21,321 bases of DNA from Akkermansiaceae bacterium UBA5020 (GCA_002396885.1 DGXY01000050.1:1-21321), one strand, 5' to 3'. Positions 1-7,579 are shown, numbered from the stretch's first letter. Program-made: numbers and translations. The notes: generated by a model from the sequence alone, not told the origin.

Positions 1-164
1 CGATCACGCCGAACAAGCGCCTCCTCACGAAGAAGGTGAAAAAAGGAAAGCGCGTCCTCACCACCACCCTGCGCAAGACCCACTCCGGCCTCATCGAAGC
101 GACCGCAGCTGGCGACCCCACCCGATCCGACACCGTCCGATACCAGGTGACGACGACGCCTTGA
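1..164 (+). CDS. C-terminal end of an unidentified protein (5' truncated by window edge)
   Basis: An open frame enters from the left edge (first full codon at 3) and stops at the TGA at 162-164, giving about 53 residues. The peptide begins ITPNKRLLTKKVKKGKR, is rich in Lys, Arg and Thr, and ends in alternating hydrophobic residues (SDTVRYQV). That pattern resembles the last beta-strands of an extracellular Ig-like or surface-protein domain. A related peptide (ISPNKALLSEKKGKR) lies at 1679-1825. In both places the tail is followed by esterase-upstream sequence, which supports this frame being real. The family and function cannot be named from so short a fragment. Confidence 0.55.
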   Translation, partial: ITPNKRLLTKKVKKGKRVLTTTLRKTHSGLIEATAAGDPTRSDTVRYQVTTTP

Positions 165-184
165 TGGGGATGGGGCAAAGCCGC

Positions 185-260
185 CCCCCGAAAGACGCAC
201 AGGCGCCCTCCCCTACCGCATCTCCTACTGGGCAGCCGCTGGATTTTCGATAAGCCCCTG
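185..260 (+). repeat. Direct repeat block 1, copy A (upstream region of esterase)
   Basis: This non-coding block is repeated at 1948-2023 in the same orientation with 10 mismatches in 76 bases and no gap. It includes the shared strings CCCCCGAAAGACGCAC and ATTTTCGATAAGC. It marks the left part of the duplicated esterase locus. Confidence 0.85.
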
Positions 261-370
261 AGCCTGCCGACGCTCACGGTTTTTCCCGAGGAGAACCCGA
301 ACGGCGCGGCCGTGATCGTCTGTCCATGTGGCGACCACAACCTCCTCGCCTATTTCCACGGGTCCCTGGT
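185..370 (+). pseudogene. Truncated, internally deleted copy of the esterase gene at 2030-2908
   Basis: Two blocks match the intact esterase locus in the same order. Positions 185-260 match 1948-2023, the non-coding upstream region, at 66 of 76 bases by eye. Positions 259-360 match 2205-2306, esterase codons about 59-92, at 91 of 102 bases. The 183 bases between them in the intact locus are missing here, and they include the start codon and the signal peptide. The remnant still reads SLPTLTVFPEENPNGAAVIV in frame, with 26 of 34 residues identical. The oxyanion-loop motif PGGGY has become PCGDH. Similarity ends near 361, just before the stop codon of the minus-strand gene at 373. It cannot encode a working enzyme. 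Confidence 0.85.
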
Positions 371-372
371 CC

Positions 373-1299
373 CTACTTTCTCACGATCGTGACCTTGTCG
401 ATCGTGGAGGTTCCGCCGGGCCCGGTCGATCGCACCTGCACGACGGTCCTGCCCACCTCGGCACGAACCTTGGCGGTCCATGCTCCCGGAGCCCCGCCGG
501 CCGCCTTGTAGGGCGCTTTGCCCACCATGAATTCCACGCGCGTCGCGTTCGTCGAGGTGCCCCGGAGCGTGACCAGCTCCTTCGTCGTCGTCACCTTGGC
601 GGGGCCGCTGATGGCTACGGTCGGCTTCTGCACGGGAGGCGTATCCGAGTTGATCGTGCCCTTCAGGGCCACCCGGATGCGTCGGTTGTTTCCACTTCCC
701 GATGGGGCCGTCGTCCAGACCCCGTTGGTGTCGCTGTTCAGCTCACCGCCGGTGAAAGCATAACCGGTCAGCCCGGTGTAGGTCAGATTGGCGCCCTCCA
801 TCACACTCACGTAGGGAAAAAAGGCGAGCGGTGGAGCGGTGTTGAAAATGGCGATCCAAAAACTACGATTCGCGGCGAGGACGGCTCCTGGGGGAGTGGC
901 GCTGGCGGGGACGAAGGTCGCAAAGCTGCCCTCCTTGCTGCCGAAGACGAATTCCCGCAGCAGAGTGCCCGGCCGGGCATCGGCCCCGTCCGCCGCATAG
1001 ATCCGCATCACCACTCCCTCCGGTCCCACGATGGCGCCCCCGGAGAGGGTGTTGTCGTAACCGACGACCACCGAGGTGACGGTCGTGGCCTCGTCCCCGG
1101 AGACGAAGGGAAAACCAATCCCGTAACCCGGGACGTAGGAGACCGTGGGCGAGTTGTTGTCCGGCACGCTGCTCAGGATCTCGACCTCCGCAGATCGTGC
1201 CGCCGGGGCAAAGGCGCCCCCCAGCACGAAGACGGCGACGATGAGGAGAAGATTGCCTGAGGAAGAAGCAAGCCGGCGCGAGGCGAGAGGGCGAATCAT
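373..1299 (-). CDS. Secreted choice-of-anchor-R-like protein with C-terminal Ig-like domain
   Basis: This 308-residue protein has an N-terminal signal peptide: basic start, hydrophobic core about residues 17-31, and likely cleavage after the ARSA at 34-37. Residues about 40-205 look like a choice-of-anchor R jelly-roll domain. They show alternating beta-strands, a PGTLLREF segment, then LAANRSFWIAIF and a Thr/Gly-rich end. Residues about 215-308 look like an Ig-like beta-sandwich (KPTVAISGPAKVTTTKELVTLRG). No PEP-CTERM or LPXTG anchor is seen at the C-terminus, which ends KVTIVRK. The ATG at 1297-1299 fits the signal peptide. It has no Shine-Dalgarno, but a small inverted repeat (CCCC/GGGG, 1301-1314) lies directly upstream. 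The gene separates the two copies of the duplicated esterase segment. It is probably an exported surface or matrix protein; its ligand is unknown. Confidence 0.75.
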   Translation of the reverse strand: MIRPLASRRLASSSGNLLLIVAVFVLGGAFAPAARSAEVEILSSVPDNNSPTVSYVPGYGIGFPFVSGDEATTVTSVVVGYDNTLSGGAIVGPEGVVMRIYAADGADARPGTLLREFVFGSKEGSFATFVPASATPPGAVLAANRSFWIAIFNTAPPLAFFPYVSVMEGANLTYTGLTGYAFTGGELNSDTNGVWTTAPSGSGNNRRIRVALKGTINSDTPPVQKPTVAISGPAKVTTTKELVTLRGTSTNATRVEFMVGKAPYKAAGGAPGAWTAKVRAEVGRTVVQVRSTGPGGTSTIDKVTIVRK

Positions 1300-1555
1300 G
1301 CCCCAGATTCGGGGAAATTCCGGCGGATTGGAAGCGGATTTTCCGAGGATCGGCGAACTATTTTTAAGGGGGGCGAAGAGATTCCACAGGGACAGGTTAG
1401 CCTCCCCAACCCGCAGCTACGGAAACTCGGGGCAACAGATCAACTTGGTTTCTCGATTTGCCCGTCCCGTCACTGGGTTTGCGATTTTGGCGAATCGAAC
1501 CATTTTGCCTGATCGGCGAGCGGCTGATCGGCTTGCGGTTCGGGCGAACCCGGGG

Positions 1556-1825
1556 AACCGATTCTTCAGCATCACTTATTCCGACGTCGATGGAAATGCC
1601 ACCGCAGGGATCGTGAGCGGTTTCTACCGAACGCCGGCGATCGATGGGACCGATGCGATCCGGTGGCTCACCGCCCGGATCTCGCCAAACAAGGCCCTTC
1701 TTTCCGAAAAGAAAGGCAAGCGGACTGTTTACCTGCGAAAAACCTTCACGACCCGAGTTCGGGCGAGTTCGACACTTTATCCCCCGGCATCCGATGCGGG
1801 GGTGATCGAGGTTTTGCACCAATGA
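1556..1825 (+). pseudogene. Possible remnant of a surface-protein tail related to the one at 1-164
   Basis: The plus frame ending at the TGA 1823-1825 contains a plausible domain end: ITYSDVDGNATAGIVSGFYR, then RWLTARISPNKALLSEKKGK, then RTVYLRKTF. The stretch from 1679 aligns with the tail at 1-164 (ITPNKRLLTKKVKKGKR against ISPNKALLSEKKGKR, then LRKT in both). Upstream of about 1556 the frame loses any protein-like character and would run into the antisense of the secreted-protein gene, so there is no credible full-length gene. I infer a 5'-truncated, decayed paralogue. It could instead be a short real gene with a start I do not recognise. Confidence 0.4.
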
Positions 1826-1947
1826 GATCTTGATTGCGGTGGTCGCGGCAGTGAGTCGCGCGTTGGGGTCGAGGAAGGAACTCGTATCGCGGCGGGCGTC
1901 CGTCGACGTGCCTCCCGCCCTGATCTCCTGGATCGTGTGCACCAAGT

Positions 1948-2023
1948 CCCCCGAAAGACGCACCAGCATCCTCCCCTGCCCCATTTCCTACTGGGCAGCG
2001 GCTGAATTTTCGATAAGCTCCTG
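1948..2023 (+). repeat. Direct repeat block 1, copy B (upstream of intact esterase)
   Basis: This is the partner of 185-260. It ends seven bases before the esterase start codon, so any esterase promoter or leader probably lies in it. No convincing -35/-10 pair is visible. Confidence 0.85.
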
Positions 2024-2029
2024 CCTGTC

Positions 2030-2908
2030 ATGAAACTTCCCGCCGCTCTCCTCGCCCTGCTCACGATGTCCGCCCCGCTCCACGCTGCTCCGCTCGCCCC
2101 CATTCCGCTCTGGCCGAAGGGGGTTCCCGGTGAGGCGGATCTGAAACTGCCGGCCGAGTCGATCGAGCTGAAGGGCGATTACCAAATCGAGATCCTCTCG
2201 AACGTGAGCCAGCCGACGCTCACCGTTTTTCCCGCCGAAAACCCGAACGGCGCGGCCGTGATCGTCTGTCCGGGTGGCGGCTACAACATCCTCGCCTATT
2301 CCCACGAGGGCACCGAGGTCTGTGAATGGCTCAACTCCCTCGGCATCACCGCCGGCCTTCTCAAATACCGCGTCCCGCGCCGCGAAGGGCTCGAGAAACA
2401 CGACGCCCCGCTCCAGGATGCCCAGCGGGCCATCGGCCTGATGCGGAGCCGTGCGGCCGAGTGGCAGATCGATCCCAAGCGCGTCGGTATTCTCGGTTTT
2501 TCCGCCGGAGGCCACCTCGCGACGATGGCCCTGACCTCTGACGGCAGCCGCCGCTACGAAGCCGACCCGGTGATCGATGCCGCCAGCGCGGTGCCGGATT
2601 TCGGCGTGCTCGTCTATGCCGCCTATCTCCTTGACGAAAAGAACGCCGACGCGCTCTCGCCCGAGGTGAAGGTCACGGACAAAACGCCGCCCGCCTTCCT
2701 CGTCATCGCTCATGACGACAAGAATTTTGTCGAGGGCAATGCCCGTTTCTACATCGAGATGCTCCGCAAAAACCGCCCCTGCGAACTGCACATCTTCGCG
2801 AAGGGCGGTCACGGATTCGGCTTCAAGAACACGAAGGAAGAGATCGTGCAATGGCCTGAACTCGCCGGGAAATGGCTCGCAGCGGAAGGGTTTTTGAAGG
2901 GTCGGTGA
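2030..2908 (+). CDS. Secreted alpha/beta-hydrolase, acetyl-xylan-esterase-like
   Basis: This 292-residue protein has a signal peptide (hydrophobic core residues 4-16, likely cleavage after LHA at 17-19). It has the serine-hydrolase fold of the BD-FAE/acetyl xylan esterase-like group (COG0657 type). The oxyanion-hole loop is PGGGY at 81-85 and the nucleophile elbow is GFSAGGH at 156-162 (Ser158). The acid is probably Asp229 or Asp230 in AHDDKNFV, and the base His261 in GGHGFG. The expected role is removal of acetyl or related esters from plant or algal polysaccharides in the periplasm. The ATG at 2030 is chosen because it starts the signal peptide directly; there is no Shine-Dalgarno. The gene converges on the DUF1080-ThuA gene with only 30 bases between them. 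A decayed partial copy lies at 185-370. The exact substrate is not visible. Confidence 0.88.
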   Translation: MKLPAALLALLTMSAPLHAAPLAPIPLWPKGVPGEADLKLPAESIELKGDYQIEILSNVSQPTLTVFPAENPNGAAVIVCPGGGYNILAYSHEGTEVCEWLNSLGITAGLLKYRVPRREGLEKHDAPLQDAQRAIGLMRSRAAEWQIDPKRVGILGFSAGGHLATMALTSDGSRRYEADPVIDAASAVPDFGVLVYAAYLLDEKNADALSPEVKVTDKTPPAFLVIAHDDKNFVEGNARFYIEMLRKNRPCELHIFAKGGHGFGFKNTKEEIVQWPELAGKWLAAEGFLKGR

Positions 2909-2909
2909 T

Positions 2910-2927
2910 CTCCCTGCTCCGAGGGAG
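2910..2927. terminator. Candidate bidirectional hairpin between convergent genes
   Basis: CTCCCT at 2910-2915 and AGGGAG at 2922-2927 form a 6-bp stem with a 6-base loop in the 30-base gap between the esterase and the convergent DUF1080-ThuA gene. There is no clear T-run on either strand, so the call rests on position and stem only. Confidence 0.3.
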
Positions 2928-2938
2928 GGCAGCCTCTC

Positions 2939-4528
2939 TCACTTCGCCTTCGGCTTCGGCGCGGGCTTGGGATCGAGATTCGCATCGAGCTCCTCCTGCG
3001 TCGGCGTCGGCGAGGAGATTCCTTCGGCGGGGATCTCGGCTCCGGCGATCCAGCAGATCGCATTGAGGACGGTCTTGCGGAAGTCGTCGTGGGCCCAGTT
3101 GTCGTGGAAGTGGAGCCCGGTGAAGCCAAAACCACGCCCGCCTTCGGGGCGCTCGACGACCCAGCAGACGTGCTGCGGGGCTTTCGCCTCGACCATTTTG
3201 CGCACCTCGGGATTGCCGGAGTGATTGCCGTCGGGACGCGACATCGTCTCCTGCGGCGGGATGGCGGAAAGAATCGGAGTGACGCCCTCCATGTCTTTCT
3301 TGAAACGCATGTTGAAATACCACTCGTCGCGGATCGTGAAGGGCTTCACCCCCCGGGCGACGGGATGCTCCGGCATCTTGGCAAACTCGCCGTCCCAGTG
3401 GGGATTCACCGAGTAATTGGTCTCGAAGGCCCCGCCGGTGGCGGCGATGAGGGTGTCGTTCGTCTCGCCGGGAGTCATCTCGACGGCGTAGTGGAGCATG
3501 CCGATGCCGACGCCGCGCTCGCGGAGGTAGTCCAGTTGGCGGAGGTGCCAGTAGGCCGGATGCCCGGGACCACCGTCCGATTGAATGACGACAGCGTCGG
3601 CGTTTTGAAAGGCGCTGAGGTCGCTTGGCCAGCCGTTGTGATAGGTGGCGACGAGGACTTTGTCTCCGTGCAGGGTATTGAGGAGCCGCTTCGCCAAATG
3701 GGCACCGGCGTTGTGCTCGTGCATCCGGGCCGGGTGGCTGGGACGGCCCGCGACGTAGACAACCTTTTTCACATCGCCGAGGGGGAGGCGCTTCAGGCGA
3801 ATGTTGCGGAACTGGACCTTCATGGGCGGTCCGGCGTGGAGTTGCAGGGCAAGGAGTCCGGCGCGGCGGCGGGTGTCGGTGTCGTTGTCCGTGATCTCGG
3901 ACATCACCGTGCCGTTGATCTCGCAGACGATCTTGTGGCCTTGGGCGACGATGCGGTAGGTGTTCCAATCGTCCTTCTTGATGACCTTGGCGAGTTCGGC
4001 GGGATCGCCGAGGCTGCCGGTGACTTGGGGTTTGCCGTCTTCATTGATGACGGTCTTTTCTCCGCGCTTGGCGAGGACACCGCGGAAAGCCTCGCCGTAG
4101 TTCGTCCCGGCCCATTGTCCGGCGGCGTCGATGTCGGCCTGGTAACCGCCGACGGCGTGGGGTTTGTCGAGGGCGAAGCTGCGGACCTGGAATCCGGAAT
4201 TCCCGCTGAAAATGCGGTATTCGGCGACGAGTTCGAAGTCGTCGAGCTCGCCATCGGTCCATTTCAGGAAGGTGTTGTGGGCGATCGGACTTTCGGCGCT
4301 GGTCTCACCGGTGATGGCGCCATCCTCGACCCGCCAGAGTTTGGGATCCCCTTCCCAGCCGGCGAGCGTCGACCCATCGAAGAGCGGGAGGAATTCGTCG
4401 TTCGTGATCGCTTTCTCCTGCTGGAAAGGAGCCGCCTTCTCCTGGGCGACGGGGCGGGAAAGCACGGCGATGAGAGAGGTCGCGACGAGGGCGGCGGTAA
4501 ACAAGGGAAGGAAACGGGGCGATTTCAT
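2939..4528 (-). CDS. Secreted DUF1080 (3-keto-glycoside hydrolase-like) and ThuA-like fusion protein
   Basis: This 529-residue protein has an N-terminal signal or anchor segment (residues 7-24). Residues about 46-247 match the DUF1080 (3-keto-disaccharide hydrolase) concanavalin-like fold. Signs are FLPLFDGSTLAGWEGDPKLW near the start, then SGFQVRS, GGYQADI, DDWNTYRI and a terminal MKVQFRNIRLK. Residues about 254-505 are a ThuA-like domain, starting KKVVYVAGRPSHP and including GIGMLHYAVE, WYFNMRF and GRGFGFTGLHFHDNW. The tail is Pro/Lys-rich. DUF1080 proteins cleave sugars oxidised at C3, and ThuA-like proteins act in disaccharide 3-keto metabolism, so the fusion probably processes oxidised glycosides outside the cytoplasm. 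I chose the ATG at 4526-4528 for its signal peptide; the frame stays open upstream but reads as Arg-rich nonsense. It lies 104 bases downstream of the dehydrogenase gene on the same strand. Confidence 0.85.
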   Translation of the reverse strand: MKSPRFLPLFTAALVATSLIAVLSRPVAQEKAAPFQQEKAITNDEFLPLFDGSTLAGWEGDPKLWRVEDGAITGETSAESPIAHNTFLKWTDGELDDFELVAEYRIFSGNSGFQVRSFALDKPHAVGGYQADIDAAGQWAGTNYGEAFRGVLAKRGEKTVINEDGKPQVTGSLGDPAELAKVIKKDDWNTYRIVAQGHKIVCEINGTVMSEITDNDTDTRRRAGLLALQLHAGPPMKVQFRNIRLKRLPLGDVKKVVYVAGRPSHPARMHEHNAGAHLAKRLLNTLHGDKVLVATYHNGWPSDLSAFQNADAVVIQSDGGPGHPAYWHLRQLDYLRERGVGIGMLHYAVEMTPGETNDTLIAATGGAFETNYSVNPHWDGEFAKMPEHPVARGVKPFTIRDEWYFNMRFKKDMEGVTPILSAIPPQETMSRPDGNHSGNPEVRKMVEAKAPQHVCWVVERPEGGRGFGFTGLHFHDNWAHDDFRKTVLNAICWIAGAEIPAEGISSPTPTQEELDANLDPKPAPKPKAK

Positions 4529-4600
4529 GGGCTTGGTTGGCTGGAGGAGTGAATGGTGTAGCGTGTCCGGGAGAGGGAGGACAGTAAAATCTTGCCTCGT

Positions 4601-4617
4601 CGCATCACGGTGATGCG
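4601..4617 (-). terminator. Candidate terminator hairpin after the dehydrogenase gene
   Basis: CGCATCA (4601-4607) and TGATGCG (4611-4617) form a perfect 7-bp stem with a 3-base loop, located 15 bases after the dehydrogenase stop codon. On the minus strand it is followed about 10 bases later by ATTTTACT, a weak T-run. It may attenuate transcription between the dehydrogenase gene and the DUF1080-ThuA gene. It could also be an operator palindrome for the latter. Confidence 0.42.
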
Positions 4618-4632
4618 CCGCGTGCCCCCCCG

Positions 4633-7470
4633 TCAAGGAGCCATGAGCCATCCGACGAGGTCGCGAAAATCGGCGCTGCTGAGAACTTCGCCGAAGATCG
4701 CGGGCATCAGGGAAACGGCGGAAACCTCCCGCGCTGCGATCTCGCTTTTCAAAACCCGGTGGGTTTGCCCGGCTGCATCGAGGAGGGAGACGACCTCGCC
4801 ACTTTCGCCCGCGACGAAACCGGCGACGACGACGCCGTCGGTCTTTTTCAGTGCGGTGAGGCGAAAATGGGCGTCGACATTCCGATTCGGATCGAGGATG
4901 TCCTCGGCGAGGCGGGCGAGCCCGCGCGATCCGACCCCGTCGAGCTGCGGGCCGACGAGCCCCCCTTCGCCGTCGACGCGATGACAGGCGCCGCAATGGG
5001 TGGAAAAGAGACCTTTCCCTCTCTCGGGATCGACCTTGGCCGGGTCATGGGAAGTGATGCGGGCGGCGATGATTCCGTCGAGGCGGGCACGCTCCTCGGC
5101 CGTGATCTCGAGCGGCGGGGCAGACGGAAGCTTGGGGAGGTAGGGCTTCAGCTGATCGCGCAGATCGACCGGGGCGGTCGCGGCGAGGAGCCGGGCAAGA
5201 CGACGCAGCGAGGCGTCGCTCTCGGCGGAGCGTTGGAAGTCGGCGACCTGCAGATCGGAACCCTCGATCCCACCGATGGCCAGCCACGCGTAAGCCGCGC
5301 CCGCGTCACCATCGACGACTTCGAGGCGCACCTCGCGTCCCGCCGCCTCAGGCAGACGCCATTCGACAAGGGAGGCGCGGTCGTTGCGTGGCGGGTAGGC
5401 CCGGGCGAGTTCGGCTCCGCCCGCGACTTCGACGAGACGGACGTGGTTCGACTCGTGCGGCTCTTTCCCCGGAGGTCCGCGATGCCCGCAAAGCGCGAAG
5501 GCGAGGCGCTCTGGCATGGGGAAAGGCTTCGACTGCAGGATGCCGGTCGCTTGCTCGGCACCTTTCGTGCCACGGGCAAGGCTGGAAAGAACTTCGATCT
5601 CGTCGCCTCCCGGCCCCGGACGGGGTTGGGTTTGCCAAACGGCCTTTCCCGAGACGACAGACCACGGCGGAGGATCGGCTGACTCACGCTCGGCCAGGAA
5701 GGCGCGGGCAAGGCGTTCGAGCTGACTCAAGAGCGTCGGATCGCGCACGAGGCCCTCTTTTTCTTCGATCGCCTCGGCGATACCGAGGAAAGCATCGGCA
5801 TCCTGCGCGGACTCGCGATTCGCGGAGAGCGCGATTTCCTCGGCAAGGAGGGAGGCGACGACGTCGGGCGAGCCGTGTTTCGCGAGATGGGCGCGGCGCA
5901 GGGGCGCCCAATCGGTCGCGCCTTCCGGCACCCCCTTGTAGCCGAGCAGCCACGCGGCGGCATCGGCGGTGGGCACGGCGAGGGCGATCGCGGCGAGATC
6001 CGCACCTTTTTTCTCATCGATCCCGGAAAACGCGTCCGGCAGGGTCAGGCAGTGTTTCAACGCAACCCGCAGGGCGTGACGGAGGTGAGTGTCCTCGTCC
6101 GGGGTCTCGGCGAGGGCGGTCCGGAGGGCGATGACTGACCCCAACGCGGGCTTTTCGATCAAGGACTCGGCCGCACGACGACGCTCCCACGGATCGGCGG
6201 AGGAAAGCGCGGTGACGGGATCCGCCGTGCCGAAGGTCTCGAGAGGCTTCCGTTTTCCCGCGCCCTCCTTTTTCGCCACCCGCCAGATCCGTCCGCGTTC
6301 GCGATCGCGCCCCGGATGATCGAGCGGCACTTCATAATGGCCAATGATGCGGTTGTAGAAATCGGCGAGGTAGAGCGTGCCATCCGCCGCGAGATGCAGA
6401 TCGACGGGACGGAACCAGGGGTCGTCGCTCGTGATGAAGTCGGGCATTTCCCCGGCCCGAGGCGTCGTGCCGGTGAAACGAATCCGGTCGAGGTTCACCC
6501 GCGACGTCACGGGATTGCCGATGAGGACGTGATCCTCCCACTCCGGCCCCCAGATCCCGCCGTCCAGAAAGGCGATGCCCGCGATGCCGGTCGATCCGTG
6601 GGTGTGTTCGATCATGGCCGGACCGAAGCCCAGCCCGTCGTGGGGTTTGCCAAAGCTGGGATAGACCGCGCCGGGGATGAGCTGGTAAACGGGAGCGCTG
6701 TGGCAGTCGGCACTGTAGAGATTGCCGCGGCGGTCAAAGGCAAGACCGAAGGGATTCACCTGTCCCCGCGACCAGACCTCAACACGCGAGCCGTCGGGCC
6801 GGAAGCGAAAGACGTTGCCGGAATGCAATTCGAGCGACGTGCCGTCCTTCGCCCGGATGACACTGGTGTTGTTGAATCCATGCGTCGCATAAACCCAACC
6901 ATCCGGCCCGAGGCGGAGGCTCGAAATCATCCCGTGGGTGTCTTTTTCGTAGCCGAGCGGACCAAAGATCACCTCGCGAAGATCGGCTTTCCCGTCGCCA
7001 TCGGTGTCGGCGAAATACCAGAGGTTCGGGATGCTCCAGGCGATGCAGCCATCGTGATGCTCGGGGCGATGCCAGGGCAAGACTCCGGTGGGGATGTTCA
7101 ATCCGTCGGCGAAGTCGGTGACCCGGTCGGCCCGTCCGTCGGCGTCGCTGTCTTCGAGAATCTTGATGGCATCGCGACTGTCCCTCACCCGGGTGCCCTG
7201 CGGATCGGACCACCGATCTTTCGCAGCGGCATAGGGATACTCGATCGTCGAGGAGACCCAGACCCGACCCCTCGCATCGGTCGCGAGATTGATGGGCTTG
7301 CCGATCATCGGCTCGGCGGCGAAGAGCGAGATCGCAAACCCTTCGGGCACGGTGAGGGCGGCGAGTTCGTCTTCCGGCGAAAGCGGCCCGGTCTCGCGCA
7401 CGAGGTGATCCCGGGTGAAACCGTTGAGGCAGCACGCCAGCCAACCAGCCAAAAGGAAGATGCGATTCAT
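4633..7470 (-). CDS. PVC-type membrane-bound dehydrogenase with HEAT-like region and C-terminal CxxCH heme-binding domain
   Basis: This 945-residue exported protein has a signal peptide at about 1-19. Residues about 30-405 resemble the 'putative membrane-bound dehydrogenase' beta-propeller (TIGR02604 type). They include LTVPEGFAISLFAAEP, DSDADGRADRVTDFADGLN, RFRPDGSRVEVWSRGQVNPF and LYLADFYNRIIGHYEV. Residues about 410-590 are helical and HEAT-repeat-like. Residues about 615-740 look like a beta-sandwich carbohydrate-binding or discoidin-like module. Residues about 815-945 are the PVC heme-binding domain (TIGR02603 type) with Cys826-Gly-Ala-Cys829-His830, a GPQLDG motif, ILDPNRNVD and a C-terminal FRDLVGWL. 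Expected role: periplasmic oxidation of a sugar or similar substrate, with electrons passed to its own c-type heme. No Shine-Dalgarno is seen; a 10-base direct repeat lies just upstream of the start. The substrate is unknown. Confidence 0.88.
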   Translation of the reverse strand: MNRIFLLAGWLACCLNGFTRDHLVRETGPLSPEDELAALTVPEGFAISLFAAEPMIGKPINLATDARGRVWVSSTIEYPYAAAKDRWSDPQGTRVRDSRDAIKILEDSDADGRADRVTDFADGLNIPTGVLPWHRPEHHDGCIAWSIPNLWYFADTDGDGKADLREVIFGPLGYEKDTHGMISSLRLGPDGWVYATHGFNNTSVIRAKDGTSLELHSGNVFRFRPDGSRVEVWSRGQVNPFGLAFDRRGNLYSADCHSAPVYQLIPGAVYPSFGKPHDGLGFGPAMIEHTHGSTGIAGIAFLDGGIWGPEWEDHVLIGNPVTSRVNLDRIRFTGTTPRAGEMPDFITSDDPWFRPVDLHLAADGTLYLADFYNRIIGHYEVPLDHPGRDRERGRIWRVAKKEGAGKRKPLETFGTADPVTALSSADPWERRRAAESLIEKPALGSVIALRTALAETPDEDTHLRHALRVALKHCLTLPDAFSGIDEKKGADLAAIALAVPTADAAAWLLGYKGVPEGATDWAPLRRAHLAKHGSPDVVASLLAEEIALSANRESAQDADAFLGIAEAIEEKEGLVRDPTLLSQLERLARAFLAERESADPPPWSVVSGKAVWQTQPRPGPGGDEIEVLSSLARGTKGAEQATGILQSKPFPMPERLAFALCGHRGPPGKEPHESNHVRLVEVAGGAELARAYPPRNDRASLVEWRLPEAAGREVRLEVVDGDAGAAYAWLAIGGIEGSDLQVADFQRSAESDASLRRLARLLAATAPVDLRDQLKPYLPKLPSAPPLEITAEERARLDGIIAARITSHDPAKVDPERGKGLFSTHCGACHRVDGEGGLVGPQLDGVGSRGLARLAEDILDPNRNVDAHFRLTALKKTDGVVVAGFVAGESGEVVSLLDAAGQTHRVLKSEIAAREVSAVSLMPAIFGEVLSSADFRDLVGWLMAP

Positions 7471-7473
7471 CAG

Positions 7474-7504
7474 CGTGGATTGTGCCGGAATTATCGTGGA
7501 TTGT
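7474..7504. promoter_or_regulatory. 10-base direct repeat upstream of the dehydrogenase gene, operator-like
   Basis: CGTGGATTGT occurs at 7474-7483 and again at 7495-7504, a 21-base period or two DNA turns. It starts three bases upstream of the dehydrogenase start codon, in the divergent gap shared with the small lipoprotein. The spacing fits two protein contacts on one DNA face, or a local duplication of a leader. No regulator is identified. Confidence 0.35.
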
Positions 7505-7579
7505 CCCTCCCGTCTTGATGGTGCTGCCTCCCCTGCTTTTCGGGTTGATTCTGCGAGGCGATTTGATCATGGTGGATAG

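Larger units (their letters stand above)
1300..2029. other. 730-base region without an intact gene
   Basis: The left part (1300 to about 1555) is the upstream region of the minus-strand secreted protein. It has an AT-rich spot (CTATTTTTAAG, near 1359-1370) that could contribute to its promoter, and I see no other structure. About 1556-1825 holds a coding remnant on the plus strand, described separately. Positions 1826-1947 show nothing I recognise. Positions 1948-2023 are the repeat copy upstream of the esterase. Frames open on both strands here look like chance frames in high-GC DNA. Confidence 0.6.

Noticed and set aside
328..1260. A 310-codon plus-strand frame opposite the secreted protein
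   Set aside because: The minus strand has a signal peptide and beta-sandwich domains. The plus frame is Arg/Gly/His-rich nonsense typical of a shadow.
1397..1984. A 195-codon minus-strand frame in the gene-poor stretch
   Set aside because: It has no recognisable domain, no signal peptide or start context, and it overlaps the repeat block and the plus-strand remnant. Part of it could be an unknown fragment, but nothing supports a gene.
3089..4552. A 487-codon plus-strand frame opposite the DUF1080-ThuA gene
   Set aside because: It mirrors a clearly recognisable minus-strand protein and shows no family features. The same applies to the frames at 6316-7518 (+), 6779-8341 (-) and 10364-11776 (-).
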